Shown here in pieces: positions 45,361 to 52,983 of a stretch of 64,000 nucleotides of DNA (positions are counted from its first letter, which is position 1; every line of letters starts with the position of its first letter). A program made the position numbers and the translations under genes. The notes beneath the pieces are model-generated. The model was not told where the DNA came from. It ran no database searches and worked only from the letters and a program-made list of their open reading frames with translations. Source of the DNA: Nesterenkonia populi (GTDB lineage Bacteria; Actinomycetota; Actinomycetes; Actinomycetales; Micrococcaceae); contig NZ_VOIL01000001.1 in the NCBI RefSeq assembly GCF_007994735.1, positions 1,426,001 to 1,490,000 on the forward strand, given 5' to 3'.

Positions 45361-46136
45361 GACGCATCCGCCCCATCAGGATGCCTCGAATCGCTGCCGT
45401 GCCTCATGCGCTCCAGCAGGAGAGCATCGCGTCCGAACGACACCAGCAGCGCCGCAAGCGCGGCACCGGACAGGGCGGCGGCCGCCGGCACCGGCACAAT
45501 GGGGGCCAGCCCGATCACCACCGCCATCGCCTGGAGCGCCGCCACGGCCCGGCGGAAGCTGCTGTAGGGAAGGGCTCGGCTCCAGTGAGGCCTCAGGAGC
45601 GAACCTGCCGCGAAGACATAGCGCATCAGGCCCATCAGCAGAACCCACCAGCCCACCGTCATGGCCAGCAGTGTCGAGAGGACGAGCAGCGCCGCGGCGT
45701 CGGACTCAGCGTCCAGGCGCGCTCCAGCGTCGGTTCCACGCCCCGCTCGACGCGCAGCCCATCCGTCCACGGCATCCAGCAGCGCCGCCGCCGAGGCCAG
45801 GCCGAGCACGATCCACGTGCGGGAGGGAAGATCCCCGGCAATCGCCAGCACCAATGCCGAGGTGAGAATGCCGATCAGCGCCACACGCAGCAGCGTGACC
45901 CGATCCGCAGAAGTGACTGCTTGGCGCCGTCGCCTGATGACCGACCACGCCGCGATCAGAGGAACCACCAAGGACGACGCCGCACCCACCGCGCCCGCAG
46001 CAGGCCCGGCCGAAGCCAGCACGGCCAGCCCTCCGGCGCCGATCACAGCAAGAAGGGGCGACGCCGCTGCCGCGACGCCGCCGGATGCGCCTCCACGGTC
46101 CGCGGAGCCCGCAGACGCCGGAAGGCGCTGCGTCAT
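45357..46136 (-). CDS. CDP-alcohol phosphatidyltransferase family membrane protein
   Basis: The product has 259 residues with about seven hydrophobic segments. The active-site signature D-G-x2-A-R-x8-G-x3-D-x3-D is present as DAVDGWAARRAGRGTDAGARLDAESD, near residue 140. Enzymes of this family transfer a phospho-alcohol from a CDP-activated donor to a second alcohol, as in phosphatidylglycerol or phosphatidylinositol phosphate synthesis. An unusual Ala/Gly-rich segment precedes the core. It overlaps the upstream DUF3817 gene by 4 bp (ATGA) and the downstream glycosyltransferase by 4 bp. The donor and acceptor are not predictable. Confidence 0.85.
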   Translation of the reverse strand: MTQRLPASAGSADRGGASGGVAAAASPLLAVIGAGGLAVLASAGPAAGAVGAASSLVVPLIAAWSVIRRRRQAVTSADRVTLLRVALIGILTSALVLAIAGDLPSRTWIVLGLASAAALLDAVDGWAARRAGRGTDAGARLDAESDAAALLVLSTLLAMTVGWWVLLMGLMRYVFAAGSLLRPHWSRALPYSSFRRAVAALQAMAVVIGLAPIVPVPAAAALSGAALAALLVSFGRDALLLERMRHGSDSRHPDGADAS

Positions 46137-46600
46137 GACTCCGGGAGCCTGTCAAGGGGCGAGCCCAGCGCCAGCAGCGCCACGAATACAGCCGCGACGC
46201 CGCCGAAGAGCACCACGCAGCTGAGCACAGGGTGCCGCACCACGGCGCGGAAGAGACGGTCGTGCCACAGCTGATCCCGCGGATCGTCAGTCGCTCCGCG
46301 TCTCCAGCCGCCCCGAAGCCGGCCGGACCGGCTCAGCCAAAGGTCAGCCGGAATGGTGGCATAGGGAATGATGGCGCTGATGATGGCTGCGGCTGCCGGC
46401 CCGCGCCCCATGCGCTGATTCTTCGTCACCAGGACAGCCGTCACCGCATAGGCAAGGAACACAAACCCATGGATGCCGCCGCCGACGGTGACCGCGATAT
46501 CCAGGTCGGCCGCAGCGCGCAGCACCATACCGCCCAGCAGCAGAGTCCACGAGACAGCCTCTGCGACAGCCATCGCGCGGAAGAGCGAGTGCGGGCTCAT
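46133..46600 (-). CDS. DUF3817 domain membrane protein
   Basis: The product has 155 residues from the ATG at 46600, which follows AAGGAG at 7 nt. It has three hydrophobic helices with the DUF3817 pattern (FRAMAVAEAVSWTLLLGGM, then GGIHGFVFLAYAV and the KNQRMG loop). A fourth helix sits near the C-terminus in a tail longer than usual. It is the first gene of the envelope-lipid operon, and the ATGA overlap with the next gene implies coupled translation. The function of the domain is unknown. Confidence 0.75.
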   Translation of the reverse strand: MSPHSLFRAMAVAEAVSWTLLLGGMVLRAAADLDIAVTVGGGIHGFVFLAYAVTAVLVTKNQRMGRGPAAAAIISAIIPYATIPADLWLSRSGRLRGGWRRGATDDPRDQLWHDRLFRAVVRHPVLSCVVLFGGVAAVFVALLALGSPLDRLPES

Positions 46601-46720
46601 CAGGAAACTCCTTCGTTGCAGTGCTGAGCAGGCATGATCCAACGATCCGCTGGCGACGCATCAGTCTACCGGCCGCCCGCTCCGCCGTAGACTGGCACCA
46701 CGCCATCGCAAGGGAGTGAC

Positions 46721-47989
46721 ATGGACACCGACGTGATCGTGATCGGGGCCGGCCTCGCAGGTCTGCAGTGCGCTCGCCGTCTTCAGCGCAGCGGATGCCG
46801 TGTGACCGTCCTGGAGGCGGAGGATCGTGTCGGCGGCCGTGTGCGCACCGACGTGATCGACGGCTTCCGCTGCGATCGGGGGTTCCAGGTGCTCAACCCG
46901 GCCTACCCGGCAGTCCGCGATTGGATCAGTGTCTCCGCCTTGAAGCTGCAGAAGTTCGGCGTGGGCGCGCTGGTGAGCACGGACGAAGGCGCGTCCCTGG
47001 TGGCTCACCCGCTTCGGCATCCCCGCCTGGCCCCGGCCACCCTCGGAAGCAGGCACGTGCAGGCCTCAGACGTCCTTGCCCTTCTGCGCTGGATGGGCCC
47101 CGTCCTGCTCAGGGAGAGCCGCGCCTCGCGAGCCGCGGATGACCGCACCCTCCGAACGTCCCTTGACGCAGCGGGCCTCACCGGCCCCCTGCGCCGTGAC
47201 CTGCTGGACACCTTTCTGGCCGGAGTCCTGGCCGACAGCTCCGGAGGGAAGTCCGCGAACTATGCGCGTCTGCTGATGCGCTGGTTCGCGCTGGGGGCGC
47301 CCGGACTCCCCGAGGAGGGGATGCAGGCGCTGCCGGAGCAGATGTCTGCCTCCCTGGCGGATCCTGTCCGGCTCGGCACGCCCGTCAGAGAGCTGGAGGA
47401 CACGGCCGGCCGAGTCAGGGCCACCACGGACAGCGGTGCTCTCCATGCTCGTCTTGCCGTGGTGGCAGTCGGTCCCCAGCACGCAGCTGATCTCACCGAC
47501 ATTCCGGCGCCGGCTGCGCACGGCCTGACCACCTGGTGGTTCCGGGCCTCCGAGCCGCCGGGAACCGGGCGGTTTCTGATGCTCGACGCCGCCCGTGCCG
47601 GCGGCGGCCCTGCCGGGCCGGTCTGGAACACGGCTGCGATCTCCGAAGTCGCGCCCTCCTATGCGCCCGCTGGTGAGCATCTCGTGCAGGCCACCACGCT
47701 GCTGGACCAGCCGGATGGTCGGGCCGAGGAACGTGTCATCCGGCGTGATCTGGAAAGGCTGTACCGCACCTCGACCCGGGACTGGGAGCTCATCACTCAC
47801 CACGTAGTGCCGCACGCCCTTCCGGCCCAGCCGCCGCCGCTGGCCGATCGGGTGGGGCAGCGCATCAATGACCGCACGCTCATGGCCGGAGACCATCGCG
47901 AGCACGGGTCCATTCAGGGTGCGCTGGTCTCCGGGGACCGTGCCGGACAGGCTGCCGCAGGGCTGCTGGCCTCCGGTGGAATCGTGTAG
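46721..47989 (+). CDS. FAD-dependent oxidoreductase (amine oxidase/phytoene desaturase-like)
   Basis: The product is a 422-residue flavoprotein. The N-terminal VIVIGAGLAGLQCARRL is the FAD dinucleotide motif and EDRVGGRVRTD the second flavin-contact loop. The C-terminal end has INDRTLMAGDHREHGSIQGALVSGDRAG, the conserved FAD-closing motif. The middle resembles carotenoid-desaturase-like proteins more than monoamine oxidases. It is divergent from the lipid operon, with 120 bp between. TAGACT (46688-46693) and AAGGGAG before the ATG mark promoter and ribosome binding site. The substrate is unknown; a lipid or isoprenoid is plausible from context. Confidence 0.78.
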   Translation: MDTDVIVIGAGLAGLQCARRLQRSGCRVTVLEAEDRVGGRVRTDVIDGFRCDRGFQVLNPAYPAVRDWISVSALKLQKFGVGALVSTDEGASLVAHPLRHPRLAPATLGSRHVQASDVLALLRWMGPVLLRESRASRAADDRTLRTSLDAAGLTGPLRRDLLDTFLAGVLADSSGGKSANYARLLMRWFALGAPGLPEEGMQALPEQMSASLADPVRLGTPVRELEDTAGRVRATTDSGALHARLAVVAVGPQHAADLTDIPAPAAHGLTTWWFRASEPPGTGRFLMLDAARAGGGPAGPVWNTAAISEVAPSYAPAGEHLVQATTLLDQPDGRAEERVIRRDLERLYRTSTRDWELITHHVVPHALPAQPPPLADRVGQRINDRTLMAGDHREHGSIQGALVSGDRAGQAAAGLLASGGIV

Positions 47990-48053
47990 GCGGCTGGAAT
48001 CCGGCCGATCGGTCCCCAGCTGTGCGAGCCGTTGAAAAAGTCTGGGGCTGATC

Positions 48054-48080
48054 CCATCCGATGCCTGGGCGGCGCCGAAC
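48054..48080 (+). promoter_or_regulatory. SigK-like promoter of the fasciclin lipoprotein gene
   Basis: CCATCC (48054-48059) and CCGAAC (48075-48080) are separated by 15 nt and lie 73 bp before the lipoprotein start. The SigK consensus of mycobacteria, as I recall it, is CCATCC-N16/17-CCGAAT, driving mpt70/mpt83, which encode fasciclin proteins. Match and context are good; the spacer is 1-2 nt short. Confidence 0.5.
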
Positions 48081-48152
48081 TGTAGGTACGCAGGCCGAGC
48101 ACAACGAGGAGATCACGGCCTGTTCCTCAACAGTTCTATAGGAGATTCAGCC

Positions 48153-48902
48153 ATGAATATTCACATGCGCACGGCGAGCAGGTTCCTGGGCATCGGCACG
48201 GTCGCGCTGCTGGGCCTGACGGCCTGCGGCGGAGCCGAGGACGAGACGCCTGAGAACGACCAGGACGCTGCGACCGAGGCCGAGGAGGACATGGGGCAGG
48301 AGGAGCCCATGGACGACGGCGAGACCGAGGATGAGGGCACCGCCGAAGACGATGACATGGAGGAAGGCTCCGAGGAGGGCATGGATGAGGAGATGGACCC
48401 AGCCGCTCAGCTCGTCGGCCCAGCCTGCGAGGACTATGCGGAGCAGGTGCCTGAGGGCGACGGCTCCGTCGAGGGCATGGCCCAGGACCCGGTGGCCGCT
48501 GCTGCCTCCAACAACCCGATGCTGACGACTCTGACCAGTGCTGTCTCCGGCGAGCTGAACCCCGAGGTTGACCTCGTCGACACCCTCAACGGTGACGAGT
48601 TCACGGTTCTCGCCCCGACCGACGATGCATTCGCCGAAGTGCCCGAAGAGGACCTCAACGCCCTGGCCGAGGACGCTGACGCCCTCTCCGAGGTGCTGAC
48701 CTATCACGTCATCCCAGGACAGATGAGCCCCGATGAGATCGAAGGCGAGCACGAGACGGTCAACGGCGAAACGGTGACGATCACCGGCGAAGGCGAAGAC
48801 CTCATGTTCGACGAGGCAGGCTTGGTCTGCGGCGGTGTCCAGACCGACAACGCCGTGGTCTACATGATTGACGGAGTTCTGATGCCTGCGGCTGCGGAGT
48901 AG
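48153..48902 (+). CDS. Fasciclin (FAS1) domain lipoprotein, MPT83-like
   Basis: The product is a 249-residue secreted protein. A type II signal peptide ends in the lipobox LGLTAC near residue 25. A very acidic linker of about 55 residues (runs of Glu and Asp) precedes a single FAS1 domain: [21 protein letters not shown], then the H1 box [15 protein letters not shown] and the H2-type [13 protein letters not shown], ending in GVLMPAAAE. Length, lipidation and domain match mycobacterial MPT83/MPT70, which belong to the SigK regulon. sigK and rskA follow 190 bp downstream. AGGAGA precedes the ATG. Confidence 0.9.
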   Translation: MNIHMRTASRFLGIGTVALLGLTACGGAEDETPENDQDAATEAEEDMGQEEPMDDGETEDEGTAEDDDMEEGSEEGMDEEMDPAAQLVGPACEDYAEQVPEGDGSVEGMAQDPVAAAASNNPMLTTLTSAVSGELNPEVDLVDTLNGDEFTVLAPTDDAFAEVPEEDLNALAEDADALSEVLTYHVIPGQMSPDEIEGEHETVNGETVTITGEGEDLMFDEAGLVCGGVQTDNAVVYMIDGVLMPAAAE

Positions 48903-48961
48903 TCCCCGCCCCCTCCCGTCTCTCGGAGGAGCCCCGGTGCCCCGCTGCCTGCGGCGCGCAC

Positions 48962-49012
48962 ACGACGGCGGCGCCCGACCTGCCCGAAGGGCTGTCGAGG
49001 CGTCGCCGTCGT
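48962..49012 (+). terminator. Long hairpin terminator after the fasciclin gene
   Basis: ACGACGGCGGCGCC pairs with GGCGTCGCCGTCGT over 14 bp (one G-T pair). A nested CGAC/GTCG and GCCC-GAA-GGGC stem-loop fills the centre. It lies 60 bp after the lipoprotein stop and just before CCATCC upstream of sigK. It separates the two transcripts. Confidence 0.65.
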
Positions 49013-49092
49013 CCCATCCCATCCCCTATCAAGGACCGTGGGGCCGGCTCGGTCAGCTCGTGATCCGGCCGTCTCCATGGCAAGCTTAAGAA

Positions 49093-49704
49093 ATGTCCGG
49101 ACCCCACCCAGCAGACGAGAGCCCCGGCCCCTCGTCGACGTCCCAGGCGGCCGTGGACGCCTGCGGCGCACTGCTTGTCAGGATTCAGCGCCGAGACGAA
49201 CAGGCGTTCGAAATCCTGTACCGCGAGCACGGCAGCATCTTACTGGCGACCATCCTGCGTCTGGTGCGCAACAGGTCCCTGGCAGAAGAGGTGCTGCAGG
49301 ATGTCTTCTTCGAGGTGTGGAACAGAGCTGACACCTTCCGGGCGGATGCGGGAACCGGCAGAGCATGGCTGACCACGATGTGCCGGCGCCGAGCCATCGA
49401 CCGTGTGCGCTCCGTCCAGGCGCAGCAGAACCGGGACTTCGCAGAGGGCATCAAGCAGGCCCCTGAGGTGGAGCCCGACATTCAGGCAGAGGCGCTCAAC
49501 CACGTGGAGGCCGTCCGGCTGAATACCGCCCTGCGGCGGCTGCCCGCTGATCAGGCGAGGGCAATCGCCATGGCCTACTATCAAGATTTGTCCCACAGCG
49601 AGATTGCGACGGCGTTGGACACTCCGCTGGGAACGGTGAAATCACGAATACGCGACGGCATGAAACGTCTGCGAGTCCAGTTGGAGGTGAATGATGCACG
49701 CTGA
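49093..49704 (+). CDS. sigK: ECF RNA polymerase sigma factor SigK
   Basis: The product is a 203-residue group IV sigma factor. Region 2 spans about residues 40-105 (EILYREHGSILLATILRLV, EEVLQDVFFEVW, then RAWLTTMCRRRAIDRVRS). Region 4 spans about residues 140-195 (LRRLPADQARAIAMAYY, then SEIATALDTPLGTVKSRIRDGMKRL). Region 3 is absent, as in ECF factors. The overlapping anti-sigma gene of the RskA type and the neighbouring fasciclin gene identify it as SigK. A weaker SigK-like pair (CCATCC at 49014 and CCGTGG at 49036) lies upstream and could allow autoregulation. Confidence 0.9.
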   Translation: MSGPHPADESPGPSSTSQAAVDACGALLVRIQRRDEQAFEILYREHGSILLATILRLVRNRSLAEEVLQDVFFEVWNRADTFRADAGTGRAWLTTMCRRRAIDRVRSVQAQQNRDFAEGIKQAPEVEPDIQAEALNHVEAVRLNTALRRLPADQARAIAMAYYQDLSHSEIATALDTPLGTVKSRIRDGMKRLRVQLEVNDAR

Positions 49705-50461
49705 TCACGAGTATCTCGCAGCCGGCTATGCGCTCGGCGGCCTCACGGCTGAAGAGTACGAGGCCGCGCGATCCCTCCACGAGACCGACCCCCGGTTCCG
49801 CAGGGAGGTCGCATCCTTCTCAGACACCATGGCGCTGCTCTCAGAGTCCGACGACCCGATCGCGCCCAGCTCGGACACCGACGCCGCGATCCTCGGCATT
49901 CCTCACCAGGACGTCCCAGGCGAGGAGCAGCCGGGGCCGGCGGCGACGCCCGCCGCATCCGGCCCGAGAGCAGCACGCTCCGACCGCGACCGCCTGACCA
50001 GGGGGGTCTTCGCACTGGTCGCATCAGTGCTGATCATCGTGGCCGCCGCACTGGGAACCATGCTCTGGAACCAGGTCCAGCAGGCGCAGCAGATCGAGGA
50101 GTCGCTCACGGCCGCAGAGCGTGAGCGCGAACAGATGGAGCTGCTGCTCGCTGCTCCCGATCTCACCGCGGCCCATGCTGAGTCCGCCGTGGGGGGAAGC
50201 GTCAGCGTGACCTACTCGCCGGATGCTCAGCTGATCCACATCGTTCCCCATGATCTGCCCGCACCTGCTGATGATGAAGCCATGCAGATGTGGCTCATCG
50301 ACGAAGACGGTCCGCACAGCCTGGGACTGATGAGCGCTGAGAGCTCGGAGATGCTCTCCGCCGTAGAGATCGAGGAGGGAGCTGCGTTCGGCGTGACGGT
50401 CGAGCCCTCCGGCGGCTCAGCCGAGCCCACCGATGACCCCATCATTGTCGCCGAGCTCTGA
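49691..50461 (+). CDS. rskA: Anti-sigma-K factor RskA
   Basis: The product is a 256-residue single-pass membrane anti-sigma factor. The N-terminal cytoplasmic domain binds the sigma factor: an EYLAAGYALGGLTAEEYEAARSL-type helix pair. One transmembrane helix lies at about residues 106-128, followed by a coiled region and the C-terminal RskA external domain (MQMWLIDEDGPHSLGLM, then AFGVTVEPSGGSAEPT). It starts 14 bp inside the end of sigK, with GGAGGTG as ribosome binding site, so the pair is translationally coupled. Release of SigK presumably needs stepwise proteolysis of RskA, as in other actinobacteria. Confidence 0.9.
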   Translation: MMHADHEYLAAGYALGGLTAEEYEAARSLHETDPRFRREVASFSDTMALLSESDDPIAPSSDTDAAILGIPHQDVPGEEQPGPAATPAASGPRAARSDRDRLTRGVFALVASVLIIVAAALGTMLWNQVQQAQQIEESLTAAEREREQMELLLAAPDLTAAHAESAVGGSVSVTYSPDAQLIHIVPHDLPAPADDEAMQMWLIDEDGPHSLGLMSAESSEMLSAVEIEEGAAFGVTVEPSGGSAEPTDDPIIVAEL

Positions 50462-50500
50462 GGTCCCATCCGTCCGGTGCCGCGGCTCCGAACACCGGGC

Positions 50501-52072
50501 ATGAGCTCCAGCGATCTCTCACGCAGAGAAGTTCCCAGCACCTTCCGCTGTGCCGCGGCGGGTCTCGTGGCAGCGGCGATATTCCTGGGGCTGGCAGACG
50601 TCCTGGCGCGGTTCTTCGCCCCCTCGTCCTCTCCGCTGGTGGCGTTGGGGAACACCATCATTGCGGTCTCACCCCCTGCGCTGCAGGATTTCGTGATCTC
50701 CACGTTCGGCAGCAGCAACAAGACGGTCCTGTTCATCAGCATGGCTGGAGGAGGAGCCGTTCTGGCCGCACTTCTCGGTGTTCTCGCCCGGCACAGGCTG
50801 GAGCTGGCAGCGGTGATGTTCGGCGCTGTTGCTGCTGGGCTCATCCTGGTGGTTCTCGTCCGCCCGGACACCGGTGCTGCGGACGCCATCCCTGCTGCGG
50901 CCGGTGCCGTCCTGGGCCTCGCTGCGCTGACCGCACTGATCCTCACGGCCCGCCGTGGTGCCCGAGGCGATGCCAGCGGCGCAGGCCAGCAGGCCGCATC
51001 GCGCCGAGCCTTCTTGGGACTGGCTGCAGCAGGCACTGCCGCGGCGGCCGCATCGCTGGCCCTGGGGCGGTCGGTGCAGACGTTCGGCCGAGAGGCCGGA
51101 GAGGCTGTCACCCGGATGGCTCTGCCCTCACCCGCGGTTCGGGCCTCCCTGATCCCGGACTCCGCATCGGTGGGCGTCGACGGGGTGGCTCCCTTCATCA
51201 CCGACAATGCTGACTTCTACCGCATCGATACCGCTCTGGCCGTTCCTGAGCTGAATCCTGATGAATGGACTCTGCGCATCCACGGCCTGGTGGAGAACGA
51301 GGTGCTGATCGACATGCACGAACTGCTGTCGATGCCGCTCGAGGAGCACCACATCACCCTGGCGTGCGTGTCGAACCCAGTGGGAGGGGACCTTCTGGGC
51401 ACAGCAGCGTGGCTCGGATACCCGGTCAGGGAGCTTCTGGCACAGGCGCGGCCGCTGCCGGAGGCAGACATGGTGCTCTCGCAGTCGGCAGACGGCTTCA
51501 CCGCATCCACGCCCCTCGAGGTGCTGACGGATGAGCGTGACGCCATGGTGGCGGTGGGCATGAACGGTCAGCCGCTGCCGGCCGAGCACGGATTCCCCGC
51601 CCGTCTGGTGGTTCCAGGCCTGTACGGGTACGTCTCAGCCACCAAGTGGGTCGTGGACTTGGAGGTCACCCGGTTCGACCGGCAGACCGCGTACTGGACT
51701 GACCGGGGCTGGGATGAGCAGGCGCCCATCCTCGTCTCCTCTCGGATCGACGTGCCGCGGCCGCTGCAGGCCCTGCCGGCGGGAGACGTGGTGATCGCAG
51801 GCAGCGCGTGGGCCCAGCCCGTCGGAATCGATCGGGTGGAGATCCAGGTCGACGGCGGCGAATGGGAACCGGCAGAGCTGGGCTCCGATGTCTCGGCGGA
51901 CACCTGGCGCCAATGGCGCTACGTGCTCGCTGATGCGGACCCCGGTCGGCATTGGGCGGCGGTGCGGGCAATCACCGCCGACGGTGAGGTGCAGACCGGT
52001 GATCGTCGAGACCCCATACCTAACGCGGCCACCGGGCGCCATCGCATTGATTTCCAGGTCGAGCAGCTTTGA
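50501..52072 (+). CDS. Membrane-anchored molybdopterin-dependent oxidoreductase (sulfite oxidase family)
   Basis: The product has 523 residues from the ATG at 50501. The N-terminal third has four hydrophobic helices, then a twin-Arg-free linker with a further hydrophobic stretch (RRAFLGLAAAGTAAAAASLAL), which may act as a Tat-like element. The catalytic domain is sulfite-oxidase type: GLVENEVLIDMHELLSMPLEEHHITLACVSNPVGG holds the Cys expected to bind molybdenum. LLVPGLYGYVSATKWV-like RLVVPGLYGYVSATKWV follows, and a C-terminal Ig-like dimerisation domain ends the protein. It follows rskA by 39 bp and is probably in the SigK regulon. Substrate is unknown; sulfite or a protein/metabolite sulfoxide are candidates. 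Confidence 0.85.
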   Translation: MSSSDLSRREVPSTFRCAAAGLVAAAIFLGLADVLARFFAPSSSPLVALGNTIIAVSPPALQDFVISTFGSSNKTVLFISMAGGGAVLAALLGVLARHRLELAAVMFGAVAAGLILVVLVRPDTGAADAIPAAAGAVLGLAALTALILTARRGARGDASGAGQQAASRRAFLGLAAAGTAAAAASLALGRSVQTFGREAGEAVTRMALPSPAVRASLIPDSASVGVDGVAPFITDNADFYRIDTALAVPELNPDEWTLRIHGLVENEVLIDMHELLSMPLEEHHITLACVSNPVGGDLLGTAAWLGYPVRELLAQARPLPEADMVLSQSADGFTASTPLEVLTDERDAMVAVGMNGQPLPAEHGFPARLVVPGLYGYVSATKWVVDLEVTRFDRQTAYWTDRGWDEQAPILVSSRIDVPRPLQALPAGDVVIAGSAWAQPVGIDRVEIQVDGGEWEPAELGSDVSADTWRQWRYVLADADPGRHWAAVRAITADGEVQTGDRRDPIPNAATGRHRIDFQVEQL

Positions 52073-52100
52073 GAGCTGACCTCACGCTCGGCACGGCATC

Positions 52101-52739
52101 TCATCGCCCCCCAGGCTCAGGCGCCTCCGCCTCGAGAGCAGCCTTCCAGGTGCCGTAGGCGTTGCGGATCGCCGCGCCCGATGGAAGGTCCTCGCGTCCC
52201 GCCGCTGCGTGGGCCTTCCGCCACCGGAGATAGTTCTGATAGCTGGTCGAGGAGCCGCTCTCCGAAGCATGCTGCTGGAACTTTCGCAGCGCGGAGCGGA
52301 AATGTCCGGGACTGAACTTTGCCGCGCCGAACGTCCCCTCCGCCCTCTGCTCCGACACGGCCAGGCCGACCTGACGCAGCGCCTGGTTCCAGGAGCCCCC
52401 AGCGCGTTTGAGGATCGTCGTGCTGCTCACCGGCCAGACTGACCGTCCCTTCGCGCCGTCCAGCCCGTGCTCAGCGAGGAAGTCCCGCCGGATGCGGTCG
52501 TACTTCTGAGCGGAGATGCTCAGCGAGGGGTCGGTCTGCACAGATCGCCGCCCCGCGCCGATGCTTGACAGGACACCCTCGATCACCTCGGCGCTGCCCT
52601 GTCGGCGAAGCAGCTCAGAGACCTCCGAAACCATCTCGTCGTCGAGCGCTGAGACGGCGGATGGGGCACTCCTCCTCTCCGCGACGGCGAAGAGGAGGCT
52701 TGCGCGAAGGGCGGCATCGGTGACAGGCGCACTGGGCAT
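52101..52739 (-). CDS. Hypothetical protein with WN-x-AL repeats
   Basis: The product has 212 residues. TAGGAT (52752-52747, minus strand) stands exactly 7 nt before the ATG at 52739, so this start fits a leaderless message and the longer frame to 52823 is rejected. The sequence is basic and helical. It contains two similar units: SSTTILKRAGGSWNQALRQVGL and SGAAIRNAYGTWKAALEAEA, each with a Trp and an Ala-Leu pair. This pattern resembles the small DNA-binding repeats found beside homing endonucleases. A DNA-binding role is a guess, and no catalytic motif is present. Confidence 0.65.
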   Translation of the reverse strand: MPSAPVTDAALRASLLFAVAERRSAPSAVSALDDEMVSEVSELLRRQGSAEVIEGVLSSIGAGRRSVQTDPSLSISAQKYDRIRRDFLAEHGLDGAKGRSVWPVSSTTILKRAGGSWNQALRQVGLAVSEQRAEGTFGAAKFSPGHFRSALRKFQQHASESGSSTSYQNYLRWRKAHAAAGREDLPSGAAIRNAYGTWKAALEAEAPEPGGR

Positions 52740-52983
52740 AGCACCGATCCTACGGATGTACGCGGCTTCACGGTGTAGGCTGGGGTATCTGGTGCCCAGC
52801 GCACCTGCGTCGTAGGAACGCATTCATTCAGCCGGAGCGGCCGCCATGAGCCGGCATCCGCGCTTCAAGCAGTGATCTTCTCGCGGCGAACCGAGTGCAC
52901 CGACCGGTGCGTTCGCCACCCATGCCAGGCACGACGGCGTCGTACGCCGCGGAAGATCTGGCGCATGCTGAAAGGCCCACGCC
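52740..52983 (+). promoter_or_regulatory. Structured leader region upstream of the DEAD-box helicase gene
   Basis: This 244-bp gap holds two clear hairpins on the plus strand: GCACC-GACC-GGTGC (52910-52923 region) flanked by CGAAC/GTTCG, and CGGCG-TCGTA-CGCCG about 35 bp further on. AAAGG (52971-52975) lies 8 nt before the ATC proposed as helicase start. Long structured leaders are typical of cold-inducible DEAD-box genes. No small gene is convincing here. Confidence 0.4.
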
